Assembly: GCA_947479935.1 (NCBI GenBank) | Contig: CANKBG010000001.1 | Coordinates: forward strand, 62,001-126,000 | DNA length: 64,000 bases | Direction: 5' to 3' | DNA from: Comamonadaceae bacterium | Lineage (GTDB): Bacteria > Pseudomonadota > Gammaproteobacteria > Burkholderiales > Burkholderiaceae_C | Part shown: positions 42,108 through 50,954 of the stretch, piece by piece | How positions within the stretch are numbered: position 1 is the stretch's first letter | Layout: each line of letters starts with the position of its first letter | The notes under the pieces: generated by a model | Told to the model about the DNA's origin: nothing | Seen by the model: only the letters and a program-made list of their open reading frames with translations | Database searches by the model: none | Program-made: the position numbers and the translations under genes

Positions 42108-42650
42108 TCAATCTTGCCCTTCGGTGAGGGTGTCAAGTTGAAATTTTCCACTCTTGTGCCACAGCCATACATCTGAATACACCACCTTGCTCATGTGGGT
42201 GGGGACCGGGTAAGGCGCAGCTTGGCGAACGGTTTTTTCTATTTCTTTCATCACCTCTGGGGCATGTCCGGGTGCACGCACCCAATAAGTTCTGGTGACT
42301 TGACCTTGCTTGTCGACTTCAACATCCAATACCCCCACTGCATAAAGCATGGGGGGCATACGCCCTTTGAAAATGCGAGCGCCATTGAGTTGGTAGAGAT
42401 GTTTGGCTGCATCGACCCGGTACTCACGAGGCGTGCGTGCGTTTGAGATGGGATGCGACGGCTTGCTGGGGGCTACGGGTTGTAAATCCGGTGGTGTAGG
42501 TCTTACAACGGGCGCTGGTGGTGGCGTGGGTGCTGGTGCCGGTGGTGAAGGCGCTGGTGTGGTGCATGCAGCAAGCCACACCGCCAAGCTTGCGGCCATA
42601 AGGCTTCTTAGCTTGTACATGACACTCAGGGGTGTTGTTGGTTGTTTCAT
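42108..42650 (-). CDS. Proline-rich lipoprotein with a TonB-like C-terminal domain
   Basis: 180 residues. A signal with lipobox LAVWLAAC, then a proline/alanine-rich spacer (about 30-65), then a domain with YAVGVLDVEVDKQGQVTRTYWVRAPGHAPEVM and QAAPYPVP, the pattern of the TonB C-terminal fold. It lacks TonB's N-terminal membrane helix. ATG 42650 has GGGAGG upstream. It lies antisense between xdhB and xdhC, four bases from the xdhB stop, so it is an insertion into the xdh series. The function is unknown; it may contact an outer-membrane partner from the periplasm. Confidence 0.75.
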   Translation of the reverse strand: MKQPTTPLSVMYKLRSLMAASLAVWLAACTTPAPSPPAPAPTPPPAPVVRPTPPDLQPVAPSKPSHPISNARTPREYRVDAAKHLYQLNGARIFKGRMPPMLYAVGVLDVEVDKQGQVTRTYWVRAPGHAPEVMKEIEKTVRQAAPYPVPTHMSKVVYSDVWLWHKSGKFQLDTLTEGQD

Positions 42651-42734
42651 TAGAAAAATGCCTCCCAGATCGCTTGGTCTATTTTGTCACTGTACAGTGT
42701 GGTTTGAATAGCGCTTTTTTGAAAGTTAAAACTC

Positions 42735-43553
42735 GTGCATTGGACGCCTTCACTCATTGCTAAATTGTCACAAGACGTGGCCATTTGGATCACAGTCACC
42801 AAAGCTCAAGGCTCCGTGCCTCGGGGTGAAGGTACCGTCATGGCTGTATTTCATGACGATTTTTTAGGCACCATTGGGGGCGGCCATTTGGAATTTGAAG
42901 TCATTGCAGAGGCGCGTCAAATTTTGCAATCCGCTTCAATCGCGCAAGCGTTACCTGCCGAAAAGCGTTTTGCACTTGGCCCCAGTTTGGGACAGTGTTG
43001 TGGGGGCGCATTGGTTGTGAAGTTTGAAAAAGTGGACAACACTGATTTACCTCAATTGCTCAAGAGGCTCGAGGCGCAAACCTCTTCGCGTTTTCAACCG
43101 CTCGCTTTGTTTGGTGGCGGTCATGTGGGCAAGGCCTTGATCAACGTTTTGGCGCCCTTGCCATTTCATGTTAGGTGGATCGACAGCCGTGACGAGATTT
43201 TCCCTTCAGATGTTGCACCTCAAGTGGTCTGTGAACACTCCAATCCGGTGCAGGCTGCCGTGCCTGATTTGGCGCCCAACAGCAGAGTGCTCATCATGAG
43301 TTTCAGTCATGCAGAGGATTTGGACATTGTGGCTGCTTGCTTAAAACGGCTGCGAGTGCAAAAAGATTTGCCCTACATCGGCCTCATTGGTAGCGCCACC
43401 AAATGGGCAACCTTCAAGCGGCGCTTGGCCGAGCGCGGTTTTACGGAAGAAGAGTGCAAACAAATCACATGTCCCATCGGGGTGAGTGGCATCAAGGGCA
43501 AGGAGCCCGAAGTAATTGCTGTTGCTGTTGCAGCGCAGCTTTTGCAAGCTTAA
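42735..43553 (+). CDS. xdhC: Xanthine dehydrogenase accessory protein XdhC
   Basis: 272 residues. The N-terminal XdhC domain has ITVTKAQGSVPRGEGTVMAV, GTIGGGHLEFEVI and LGQCCGGALVV; the C-terminal Rossmann domain has ALFGGGHVGKALINVL and YIGLIGSATKWATFKRRL. XdhC binds, sulfurates and inserts the molybdenum cofactor into XdhB. The start is GTG 42735. The stop is directly followed by the GntR-type palindrome that precedes puuD. Confidence 0.95.
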   Translation: MHWTPSLIAKLSQDVAIWITVTKAQGSVPRGEGTVMAVFHDDFLGTIGGGHLEFEVIAEARQILQSASIAQALPAEKRFALGPSLGQCCGGALVVKFEKVDNTDLPQLLKRLEAQTSSRFQPLALFGGGHVGKALINVLAPLPFHVRWIDSRDEIFPSDVAPQVVCEHSNPVQAAVPDLAPNSRVLIMSFSHAEDLDIVAACLKRLRVQKDLPYIGLIGSATKWATFKRRLAERGFTEEECKQITCPIGVSGIKGKEPEVIAVAVAAQLLQA

Positions 43554-43569
43554 AAATTGTATACACTTC
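43554..43569. promoter_or_regulatory. GntR-type operator copy upstream of puuD
   Basis: AAATTGTATACACTTC matches the 16-base palindrome AAAGTGTATACACTTT at 14 positions and keeps its TGTATACA core. It begins right after the xdhC stop and ends 23 bases before the puuD ATG. Confidence 0.65.
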
Positions 43570-43592
43570 GGTAAACAGTTTGGAACTCTGAC

Positions 43593-44816
43593 ATGGAAGC
43601 CTATTTGCTAGATTGGGTTAATTTGCTATTGCGGTGGGTCCACGTGATTACCGTAATTGCTTGGATTGGTTCGTCTTTTTATTTTGTATTTTTAGACAAC
43701 AACCTTTTAAAACCCAACTCGCCCGACTTACTTGAAAAAGGTGTGGACGGCGCCATGTGGGCCGTGCATGGCGGCGGTTTCTACAACCCCCAGAAGTACA
43801 TGATGGCCCCCCAAAAAATACATACCAAGTTGCATTGGTTTTATTGGGAAAGCTATTCCTCTTGGCTTTCGGGCTTTGCCTTGTTCACTGTTTTGTATTT
43901 GTGGAATGCCAGCACCTACCTCATTGACAAATCATTGATGGATTGGTCACCTGCTGCCGCTATTTCTGCCGCATTGGGCTTCTTAGTGGCGTTCTGGTTC
44001 ATTTATGACATCGTCTGTCGATGGTTTGGATTTCGAAAAAATGGTGAGTTCATCGTCGCTGTTCTGATGCTTTGTGTGGTGGCCTTTGCATCTTGGTTGG
44101 CCTGCCAATTGTTTGCAGGCCGTGCGGCCTTCTTGCTGGTGGGTGCCATGATTGCCACGGCCATGAGTGCCAATGTGTTTGTGTGGATCATTCCGGGTCA
44201 GCGCAAAGTGGTGGCAGCCATGACTTCAGGTGAAAAATACGACGCTACTTCTTTGGCCATTCACGGCAAGCGAGGCAAGCAGCGCAGTGTGCACAACACT
44301 TACTTCACGCTACCCGTGATTTTTGCAATGCTAAGCAATCACTACAGCTTTTTGTACACGCACCCTCAACGTTGGCTGATTCTTTTTGTCATGATGTTTG
44401 CAGGCGCCTTAATTCGCCAGTTCTTTGTGCAACGTCACGGTTTTCATTTGGGTCGGTCGCGCAACCCATGGCCCTTTGCTGCAGTGGGCTTGGTGCTCAT
44501 TGTGGTGGTCGTTTTGGCCATGGCGCCTTGGGGCGCGAAGATGAACACCACACCCTCAGTTCAGACGCAGGCTGTCACTTTTGCGCAAGTCAAAACAGTG
44601 ATTGATCAGCATTGTTTAAGTTGCCATGGCGCACAAGTCCAAATGAAAAACGTCCGCTTAGATTCGGTCGATGGCATTAAGACCCATGCTCAAAATGTTT
44701 ACCAGCAAGTCGTTGTCTCGCAGCAAATGCCCATGAACAATGCCACAGGTATCACACCAGAAGAGCGTGAACTCATTGCCAATTGGTACCTGGCGGGCGC
44801 CAAGTTCGATCAGTGA
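43593..44816 (+). CDS. puuD: Membrane urate oxidase with cytochrome c domain (PuuD)
   Basis: 407 residues. About eight membrane helices begin with WVHVITVIAWIGSSFYFVFLDN and include GGGFYNPQKYMMAP and HGKRGKQRSVHNTYFTLPVIFAMLSNHY (in part SVHNTYFTLPVIFAMLSNHY); the C-terminus is a small c-type cytochrome domain with heme motif CLSCH and an axial-type Met in QQMPMNNATGIT. PuuD oxidises urate to 5-hydroxyisourate and feeds electrons to the respiratory chain rather than making peroxide. It follows xdhC and a copy of the GntR palindrome, and ends overlapping the convergent deaminase gene by seven bases. Confidence 0.95.
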   Translation: MEAYLLDWVNLLLRWVHVITVIAWIGSSFYFVFLDNNLLKPNSPDLLEKGVDGAMWAVHGGGFYNPQKYMMAPQKIHTKLHWFYWESYSSWLSGFALFTVLYLWNASTYLIDKSLMDWSPAAAISAALGFLVAFWFIYDIVCRWFGFRKNGEFIVAVLMLCVVAFASWLACQLFAGRAAFLLVGAMIATAMSANVFVWIIPGQRKVVAAMTSGEKYDATSLAIHGKRGKQRSVHNTYFTLPVIFAMLSNHYSFLYTHPQRWLILFVMMFAGALIRQFFVQRHGFHLGRSRNPWPFAAVGLVLIVVVVLAMAPWGAKMNTTPSVQTQAVTFAQVKTVIDQHCLSCHGAQVQMKNVRLDSVDGIKTHAQNVYQQVVVSQQMPMNNATGITPEERELIANWYLAGAKFDQ

Positions 44817-46225
44817 CCTGCTGCAAGTTGTATTGCAAAATTGTTGTGGCGCTCAATCAGGGCGCCTAAGTCAACGGTGGCCAACTGGCCTTCATTCACC
44901 ACCACGCGACCATTCACCACGGTATAGGCGGCGGGCGCGCTTGCGCAGAGCATCAAACTCCCAATGGCGTCATGCACCGCGCCACCTGCAAAGCTCAAGC
45001 TTCGCAAATCAAACAGGGCCAAGTCAGCGCAAAAACCAACACTCAGTTGGCCAATGTCTTTTCGACCCAAGACGTCAGCACCCCCCCGCGTGGCCAAGCG
45101 CAATGCATCACGCGCAGTCATTTCCATGGGGGCAGTGTCGCAACCAAAAATGGTTTTGCCCTTGGCATCCACTTGAGGCGCTTCCAAAGACTTCCGAAGT
45201 CGCGCCACGAGCATGGTTTGCCTAGCTTCGTTGACCATGTGAGCCGCATCATTGCTGGCGCTCCCATCGACCCCTAAGCCCACAGGCACGCCCGCATTGA
45301 TCATTTTTCGAACGGGTGCAATGCCACTGGCCAGGCGCATGTTGCTGCAAGGGCAATGGGCCACACCTGTTCGAGTGGCTGCAAAAAGTGAGATGCCTTC
45401 ATCGTCCAATTTCACACAGTGAGCGTGCCAAACGTCGTGCCCCAGCCAGCCCAAATCTTCGGCGTATTGCGTGGGTGTTCGGTTAAATTTTTCTAAGCTG
45501 TAGGCATTGTCATGGTCGTTTTCAGCTAAATGTGTGTGCAGTCGAACCCCATAGTGTCGAGCCATTTCAGCAGACAGTCGCATCAAATCTTGGCTCACGC
45601 TAAAAGGTGAACAGGGGGCCACGGACACCTGCGTCATGGCACCATGCGAGGCATTGTGAAATTTTTCAATCAGGCGTTGTGTGTCCTTCAAGATGGCGTC
45701 TTCCTCCTCCACCACGCGATCGGGTGGGAGTCCACCCTTGGACTGACCCACGCTCATGCTGCCGCGCGTCGCTATAAAGCGCATGCCGATGGCTTGCGCT
45801 GCTGCAATGCAGTCGTCTAGCTTGACGCCATTGGGGTAGATGTACAAATGATCGCTGCTGGTGGTGCATCCTGACAACAACAACTCGGCCATGGCCGTTT
45901 GTGTGCTGGCGTAAATCATGTCGGGCTGTAGACCGGCCCAAATGGGGTACAGGCCTCCAAGCCAGCCAAATAGCTCTGCGTTTTGAACACTTGGGATGGC
46001 ACGCGTCAAGCTCTGAAACATGTGGTGGTGCGTGTTGACCATGCCAGGTATAACCACATGGTGCTGGGCTTCAATGACTTGATCGGCGCCGAGCGGTAAT
46101 TCTGCGGCGGGTCCTATGGCTTCGATAACGTTGTCGCGGATGAAGATTGATGCGTTACAAAGTTCATCGCCAAGGTCATTCAGGGTGGCAATGGTGTGTG
46201 CATTGCGAATGAGGAGGGTGGTCAT
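44810..46225 (-). CDS. 8-oxoguanine deaminase (amidohydrolase family)
   Basis: 471 residues, cytoplasmic TIM-barrel amidohydrolase of the ATZ/TRZ group. Metal and catalytic residues: VNTHHHMFQSLTRA (HxH), HTHLAEND, DVWHAHCVKLD, and the late Asp in GLGVDGSASNDAAHM. The sequence pattern, including GCTTSSDHLYIYPNG, fits the enzymes that deaminate 8-oxoguanine (and isocytosine) to uric acid. This supplies urate to PuuD by a route independent of XDH. Another deaminase specificity in the same family cannot be excluded. Confidence 0.86.
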   Translation of the reverse strand: MTTLLIRNAHTIATLNDLGDELCNASIFIRDNVIEAIGPAAELPLGADQVIEAQHHVVIPGMVNTHHHMFQSLTRAIPSVQNAELFGWLGGLYPIWAGLQPDMIYASTQTAMAELLLSGCTTSSDHLYIYPNGVKLDDCIAAAQAIGMRFIATRGSMSVGQSKGGLPPDRVVEEEDAILKDTQRLIEKFHNASHGAMTQVSVAPCSPFSVSQDLMRLSAEMARHYGVRLHTHLAENDHDNAYSLEKFNRTPTQYAEDLGWLGHDVWHAHCVKLDDEGISLFAATRTGVAHCPCSNMRLASGIAPVRKMINAGVPVGLGVDGSASNDAAHMVNEARQTMLVARLRKSLEAPQVDAKGKTIFGCDTAPMEMTARDALRLATRGGADVLGRKDIGQLSVGFCADLALFDLRSLSFAGGAVHDAIGSLMLCASAPAAYTVVNGRVVVNEGQLATVDLGALIERHNNFAIQLAAGH

Positions 46226-46285
46226 GTTGCAGATTTTGCACTAAGAAATTGCTTGTGGTGAAAGCAGACACTACACTCTGTGACC

Positions 46286-47629
46286 ATGAAGTCTACGCAA
46301 GCCTTGAATCCTGATATTCATCTGAACCCCCGCGCTTTTTTACGCCAACTGTTTGATGAGGCTGTGAGGCGAGCCTTGCCCTTAGAAAATACACCTGCAT
46401 TTTTGCCAAAGGTACCCAAGGGCCGCACCGTGGTTTTAGGTGCAGGCAAGGCTGCAGGTGCCATGGCCCACGCTGTAGAAGCTTTGTGGCCCAAAGATGC
46501 GGCCTTGTCTGGCATGGTGGTCACTCGGTATGGCCACACGCCTGTTCGGCCAGAGGGTGTGGCTGCGCGATTAAAGGTGGTTGAAGCTTCGCATCCAGTT
46601 CCTGATGCTGCCGGTTTGTCTGCAGCAGAAGAAATTTTGGCGCTAACCCAAGGCTTAACCGCCGATGATTTGGTTTTGTGCTTAATTTCTGGAGGCGGCT
46701 CAGCCTTGCTAACTTTGCCAGCCGATGGCTTGAGCTTGGCTGAGAAGCAAGCCATCAATCAGGCGTTGTTAAAGAGTGGCGCCAACATCGGTGAAATGAA
46801 TTGTGTGCGCAAACATTTATCGCGTATTAAAGGGGGACGTTTGGCGGCAGCGTGCGCGCCGGCTCGGGTGATTACGCTCGCCATCAGTGATGTGCCAGGC
46901 GATGACCCTTCTGTCATTGCCAGCGGCCCCACTGTGGCCGATGTCACCACTTGTACTGATGCACTTGAAATATTGCAGCGCTACAACATCGAAATTTCTG
47001 CAAAGGTATTGGAATCTTTACATACAGCAAAGTGGGAGTCGCCCAAATCGACACAAGTTCTTTTTCAAAGCAACGAAGTTCACTTGATTGCCACCCCGCA
47101 ACAATCTCTGTTGGCTGCTGCGGCATTGGCAGAATCTAAAGGGCTTCGGGCCTATGTCTTGAGTGATGAGATGGAAGGCGAGTCGCGTGAAGTCGGCAAA
47201 GTTCATGGGGCATTGGCGCGTGCAAGCGCTCAAGGCAAGGGCGCCTTTGTGAAACCCTGCGTGATTTTAAGTGGTGGAGAAACCACCGTCACCCTTCGAA
47301 AATCGCAACCGAAGCCGGGTGCCAAGCACAGAGAGGGCCGCGGCGGTCGCGCAGGCGAGTTTTGTATGGGCCTGGCGCTGGCTTTGCAAGGACAAGAGGG
47401 CGTGTGGGCGCTGGCCGCAGATACGGACGGCATTGATGGGGTGGAAGACAATGCGGGTGCACTGGTGACGCCTGACACGCTCTCGCGAGCCCATCATGCA
47501 GGCCTGGTTTTGGCGGAACATCTTGAATTCAATGACGCTTATGGGTACTTCCAAGCCTTGAATGACCTGGTCTTTTCTGGCCCTACCCACACCAACGTGA
47601 ACGACTTCCGCGCTATATTGGTGTTGTGA
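46286..47629 (+). CDS. Glycerate 2-kinase (MOFRL/GckA type)
   Basis: About 447 residues. The N-terminal DUF4147 domain has VVLGAGKAAGAMAHAVE, VVEASHPVPDAAG, LCLISGGGSALLTLPA and MNCVRKHLSRIKGGRLA; the C-terminal MOFRL domain has LSGGETTVTL, GRGGRAGEF and AADTDGIDGVEDNAGA. It phosphorylates glycerate to 2-phosphoglycerate. Next to ureide degradation it can drain glyoxylate carbon after conversion to glycerate. ATG 46286 is preferred over GTG 46280. Confidence 0.93.
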   Translation: MKSTQALNPDIHLNPRAFLRQLFDEAVRRALPLENTPAFLPKVPKGRTVVLGAGKAAGAMAHAVEALWPKDAALSGMVVTRYGHTPVRPEGVAARLKVVEASHPVPDAAGLSAAEEILALTQGLTADDLVLCLISGGGSALLTLPADGLSLAEKQAINQALLKSGANIGEMNCVRKHLSRIKGGRLAAACAPARVITLAISDVPGDDPSVIASGPTVADVTTCTDALEILQRYNIEISAKVLESLHTAKWESPKSTQVLFQSNEVHLIATPQQSLLAAAALAESKGLRAYVLSDEMEGESREVGKVHGALARASAQGKGAFVKPCVILSGGETTVTLRKSQPKPGAKHREGRGGRAGEFCMGLALALQGQEGVWALAADTDGIDGVEDNAGALVTPDTLSRAHHAGLVLAEHLEFNDAYGYFQALNDLVFSGPTHTNVNDFRAILVL

Positions 47630-47636
47630 CAAAGTA

Positions 47637-47650
47637 TTGATGTGCGTCAA
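47637..47650. promoter_or_regulatory. Crp/Fnr-type (DNR-like) binding site
   Basis: TTGATGTGCGTCAA fits TTGAT-N4-GTCAA, a variant of the FNR/DNR box. It lies 35 bases upstream of the Crp/Fnr-family gene start at 47686, which suggests autoregulation. Confidence 0.5.
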
Positions 47651-47685
47651 CGCGGCCAAGCTCAGGCTCTGGCAAATTCGTCAAT

Positions 47686-48312
47686 ATGTTGAATCGTGTT
47701 CTCCCTAACAGACTATCTCCCACCGAAGTTGTGCCCTGTGGCACCGTGTTGTTGACCCGTGGACAGGCTGCTACAAAGGCTGTGCATCTTTTGAGCGGTC
47801 GGGTTGCGTTTGGCGTGATTGAACAAGGCGTCATGGTTCATCAATTGGGTATTGTTCAGGGCCCTTTTTGGTTGGAGGCTGCTGCAGCCATGTTGGGATT
47901 GCCGCACGCGGTAGATGCTTTGGCTGAAACTTCAGTCACCCTACAAACCATGCCATTGGGTCAATTTAAAAGTCATCTGAAGCATTTGCCTGAACCCGTT
48001 CACACCTTGATACTCGATTTAGCGAAGGCGCAAAGGCAGCAAATAGAAGTGGCAGTCAGTCGCTTGGCCAAAGATGCGGACGCGCGTTTTGCTGAATGGC
48101 TACTTAGACACGCAGAGCCATCGGATGCGAAAGGCAGCATGGCCGTTGTTTTGCGCGATAGAAAGCGTTTGATTGCTGCTCAGTTGGGCATTGCACCCGA
48201 AACTTTCTCGCGGGTACTCAAGCACCTGCGAGATCGCAACCTCATCAGCGGTTGCGGCAGGGTTTTGAATCTCATTGATACGCCAGGTTTGCAGTCTCTG
48301 GCCGGAATTTAG
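47686..48312 (+). CDS. Crp/Fnr-family transcriptional regulator
   Basis: 208 residues. An N-terminal cyclic-nucleotide-binding-like beta roll (VPCGTVLLTRGQAATKAVHLLSGRVAFG, in part AVHLLSGRVAFG) is followed by a long dimer helix and a winged helix (RKRLIAAQLGIAPETFSRVLKHLRDRNLI, in part LGIAPETFSRVLKHL). It lacks the N-terminal cysteine cluster of oxygen-sensing FNR, so it probably senses another signal. It stands between glycerate kinase and the BMP-type transporter. A DNR-like site lies upstream. Confidence 0.88.
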   Translation: MLNRVLPNRLSPTEVVPCGTVLLTRGQAATKAVHLLSGRVAFGVIEQGVMVHQLGIVQGPFWLEAAAAMLGLPHAVDALAETSVTLQTMPLGQFKSHLKHLPEPVHTLILDLAKAQRQQIEVAVSRLAKDADARFAEWLLRHAEPSDAKGSMAVVLRDRKRLIAAQLGIAPETFSRVLKHLRDRNLISGCGRVLNLIDTPGLQSLAGI

Positions 48313-48382
48313 CCCCATTCGGTATCAGGGGCCAGGCGTCGGTCTTAAAGCTAGATAGAATTTGTCTAACTTTGAGATTTAA

Positions 48383-49903
48383 ATGCATTCCACTGAGCCA
48401 GCCCGACTGACACTTTCGAACATCACTAAGCGTTACCCGGGTGTGGTGGCCAATCGCTCGGTGTCTTTGACGGTGCGGCCGGGTGAGGCGCATGCTGTCT
48501 TGGGTGAAAACGGCGCTGGTAAATCAACCCTCATGAAAATCATCTACGGCACTGTGAAGCCCGATGAAGGTGAGATTCATTACAACGGTCAAGCCGTGCA
48601 CATTCGCAATCCCCAGCAAGCACGTGCCTTGGGCATCAGCATGGTGTTTCAGCACTTTAGTTTGTTTGACACGCTGAGTGTGGCTGAAAATGTGTGGTTG
48701 GGCTTACATCAATCACTTAGGCTGGCGGAAGTCACTTCGCGCATCAGCTCAAAAGCAACTGAATACGGCCTCGACATTGACCCCTTCAGGCCCGTTCATA
48801 CGTTGAGTGTAGGCGAGATGCAGCGCGTAGAAATTATTCGCGCATTGCTCACAGAACCCAAGCTGCTCATATTGGATGAACCCACCTCTGTGCTAACACC
48901 GCAGGCAGTCGTTAAGCTTTTTGTGGTGCTGAAAAAATTGGTGAGTGAGGGCTGCAGTTTGTTGTATATCAGCCATAAGCTTCACGAGATCAGAGAGCTG
49001 TGCACAGCTTGCACCGTTTTGCGCTCTGGTGAGGTCACAGGTGTTTGCGATCCCAGAGAAGAATCCAACGCATCGCTCAGCCGCTTGATGATTGGTGCTG
49101 AACCGCCAGCCTTGTTGCACCAAGAACGAACGCCAGGCCCCGTCTTGTTTGAAGCCCACAATTTATCTTTGGCCAAAGAGGATCAATTTGGTGTGGACTT
49201 GCACAATATTCGTTTGCAAGTGCGAGCCGGCGAGGTGGTGGGCATTGCGGGTGTTTCGGGCAATGGACAGCGAGAGCTTCTTTATGCTTTGTCGGGCGAA
49301 GATACACGAGCCGATCCTTCTGCTGTGCAACTGGAAGGCCAGCCCGTGGGGCAGTTGGGCCCTGATGCTCGTCGACAAGTGGGCTTGCATTTTGTGCCTG
49401 AAGAAAGATTGGGCCGCGGGGCCGTGCCATCGCTCAGTTTGGCGCACAACATGTTGCTGACCAGAGTTGAGGCAATGACAAGCATTGGTTGGATTCACAC
49501 CAAAGTGCTGAAAGCACAAGCGCAAAAAGTGATTGACCAATTCAATGTCAAGGCCAATGGGCCTCTTGCGGCTGCGCAGTCTTTGTCGGGTGGCAATTTA
49601 CAAAAATTCATTGTGGGCCGGGAGATCGATGCCAAGCCCAAAGTGCTGTTGGTGTCGCAACCCACTTGGGGTGTGGATGTGGGTGCGGCCGCTCAAATTC
49701 GCGGTGAGTTATTGGCGCTTCGCGATGCTGGTTGTGCGGTGCTTGTGGTGAGTGAAGAGTTGGATGAGTTGTTTGAAATTTGCGATCGAATGTACGTCAT
49801 GGCCAATGGCAAGCTCTCGCCCTCTATTCAGCGCAAAGATGCCACAGTCGTCCAAATTGGGGAATGGATGAGTGGTTTGTGGGAGGTACATGCTCAAGCT
49901 TGA
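48383..49903 (+). CDS. BMP-type (nucleoside/purine) ABC transporter ATP-binding protein
   Basis: 506 residues with two ATPase domains as in RbsA/YufO. Domain 1: Walker A GENGAGKSTLMKI, LSVGEMQRVEIIRAL, LLILDEPTSVLTPQ. Domain 2: degenerate Walker A AGVSGNGQRELLYAL and LSGGNLQKFIVGREI. It energises the two permeases that follow. In this family with a BMP-type binding protein the usual substrates are nucleosides or purines, which suits the catabolic neighbours. The 3' end overlaps the first permease gene by 14 bases. Confidence 0.93.
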   Translation: MHSTEPARLTLSNITKRYPGVVANRSVSLTVRPGEAHAVLGENGAGKSTLMKIIYGTVKPDEGEIHYNGQAVHIRNPQQARALGISMVFQHFSLFDTLSVAENVWLGLHQSLRLAEVTSRISSKATEYGLDIDPFRPVHTLSVGEMQRVEIIRALLTEPKLLILDEPTSVLTPQAVVKLFVVLKKLVSEGCSLLYISHKLHEIRELCTACTVLRSGEVTGVCDPREESNASLSRLMIGAEPPALLHQERTPGPVLFEAHNLSLAKEDQFGVDLHNIRLQVRAGEVVGIAGVSGNGQRELLYALSGEDTRADPSAVQLEGQPVGQLGPDARRQVGLHFVPEERLGRGAVPSLSLAHNMLLTRVEAMTSIGWIHTKVLKAQAQKVIDQFNVKANGPLAAAQSLSGGNLQKFIVGREIDAKPKVLLVSQPTWGVDVGAAAQIRGELLALRDAGCAVLVVSEELDELFEICDRMYVMANGKLSPSIQRKDATVVQIGEWMSGLWEVHAQA

Positions 49904-50954
49904 ACCGCGGCCTCAAGCGTCTGAATTTTGGCGCTTTGCCTCTCCGCTCTTGGCCTTGGCCATCACGGTTGCCTTGGGCATCGGCTTGTTTGTCTTGCTT
50001 GGGAAAGACCCCTTACGCGGTCTTCAAATGTTTTTTTGGGAACCGTTGAAGTCCGCCTATGCATTGGGCGAACTCATGGTGAAGGCCACCCCCTTGCTGG
50101 TCATTGCGCTGGGCTTGGCTGTTTGTTATCGATCTAATGTTTGGAATATTGGCGCTGAAGGCCAGTTTGTGATGGGTGCTGTGGCTGCAGGTGGTGTGGC
50201 CCTGTTGGCCGACAAAGAAACAGGCCGATGGATTGTGTTGGCCGTGATTTTAGCTGGCATGGCAGGCGGCATGTTTTGGGGCGCCATCACGGCTTGGTTA
50301 AAGGATAAATTTCACGCCAATGAAATTTTGGTCAGCTTGATGTTGGTGTATGTGGCTGACATGGTGTTGGGGTATTTGGTTTATGGCCCCTGGAAAGATC
50401 CTGCTGGCTATAACTTTCCGCAAACCAAAACTTTTGAGGCGGTAACCCAAATTCCTCGCTTAATGAGTGGCTCACGCATGAGCGTGGGTCTGATCATTGC
50501 ACTGTTAGGTGTTGCTGCTGTTTGGATTTTCTTGTTTAGAACACGTGCTGGCTTTGCGCAACAAGTGGGGGGCTTGGCACCTGCGGCTTCTCGTTATGCA
50601 GGCTTTTCTTCTCGCAAGGCTCTGTGGGTTGCGCTATTGGTATCGGGGGGTGCCGCAGGATTGGCGGGTGCATTGGAGGTGGCCGGACCCTTGGGTCAAC
50701 TCACGCCTTATGTGCCTTCAGGTTATGGCTTTGCGGCCATCATCGTGGCTTATGTGGGTCGATTGCATCCTGTGGGCTTGGTGTTTTCTGCTGTACTCAT
50801 GAGTATGTTTTATATTGGTGGCGAGTTGGCGCAATCGCGCATGGGCTTGCCTAAATCTATCACGGGGGTATTCCAAGGCTTGCTGCTGTTTAGTTTGTTG
50901 GCTTGTGACACCCTGGTGGCGTATCGCCTGCGTTGGCAGAGCAGGAGGGTTTGA
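49890..50954 (+). CDS. BMP-type ABC transporter permease 1
   Basis: About 354 residues, BPD_transp_2 (YufP-like) permease with roughly nine helices. Characteristic segments: YRSNVWNIGAEGQFVMGAVAAGGVAL (in part SNVWNIGAEGQFVMGA), FHANEILVSLMLVYVAD and LTPYVPSGYGFAAIIVAYVGRLHP. ATG 49890 has GGGAGG just upstream. Its stop overlaps the start of the next permease (TGATG). Confidence 0.93.
   Translation: MLKLEPRPQASEFWRFASPLLALAITVALGIGLFVLLGKDPLRGLQMFFWEPLKSAYALGELMVKATPLLVIALGLAVCYRSNVWNIGAEGQFVMGAVAAGGVALLADKETGRWIVLAVILAGMAGGMFWGAITAWLKDKFHANEILVSLMLVYVADMVLGYLVYGPWKDPAGYNFPQTKTFEAVTQIPRLMSGSRMSVGLIIALLGVAAVWIFLFRTRAGFAQQVGGLAPAASRYAGFSSRKALWVALLVSGGAAGLAGALEVAGPLGQLTPYVPSGYGFAAIIVAYVGRLHPVGLVFSAVLMSMFYIGGELAQSRMGLPKSITGVFQGLLLFSLLACDTLVAYRLRWQSRRV

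Noticed and set aside
41534-42172. Minus-strand open frame of about 212 codons
   Set aside because: It overlaps the xdhB 3' end and the certain lipoprotein gene; no recognisable protein features.
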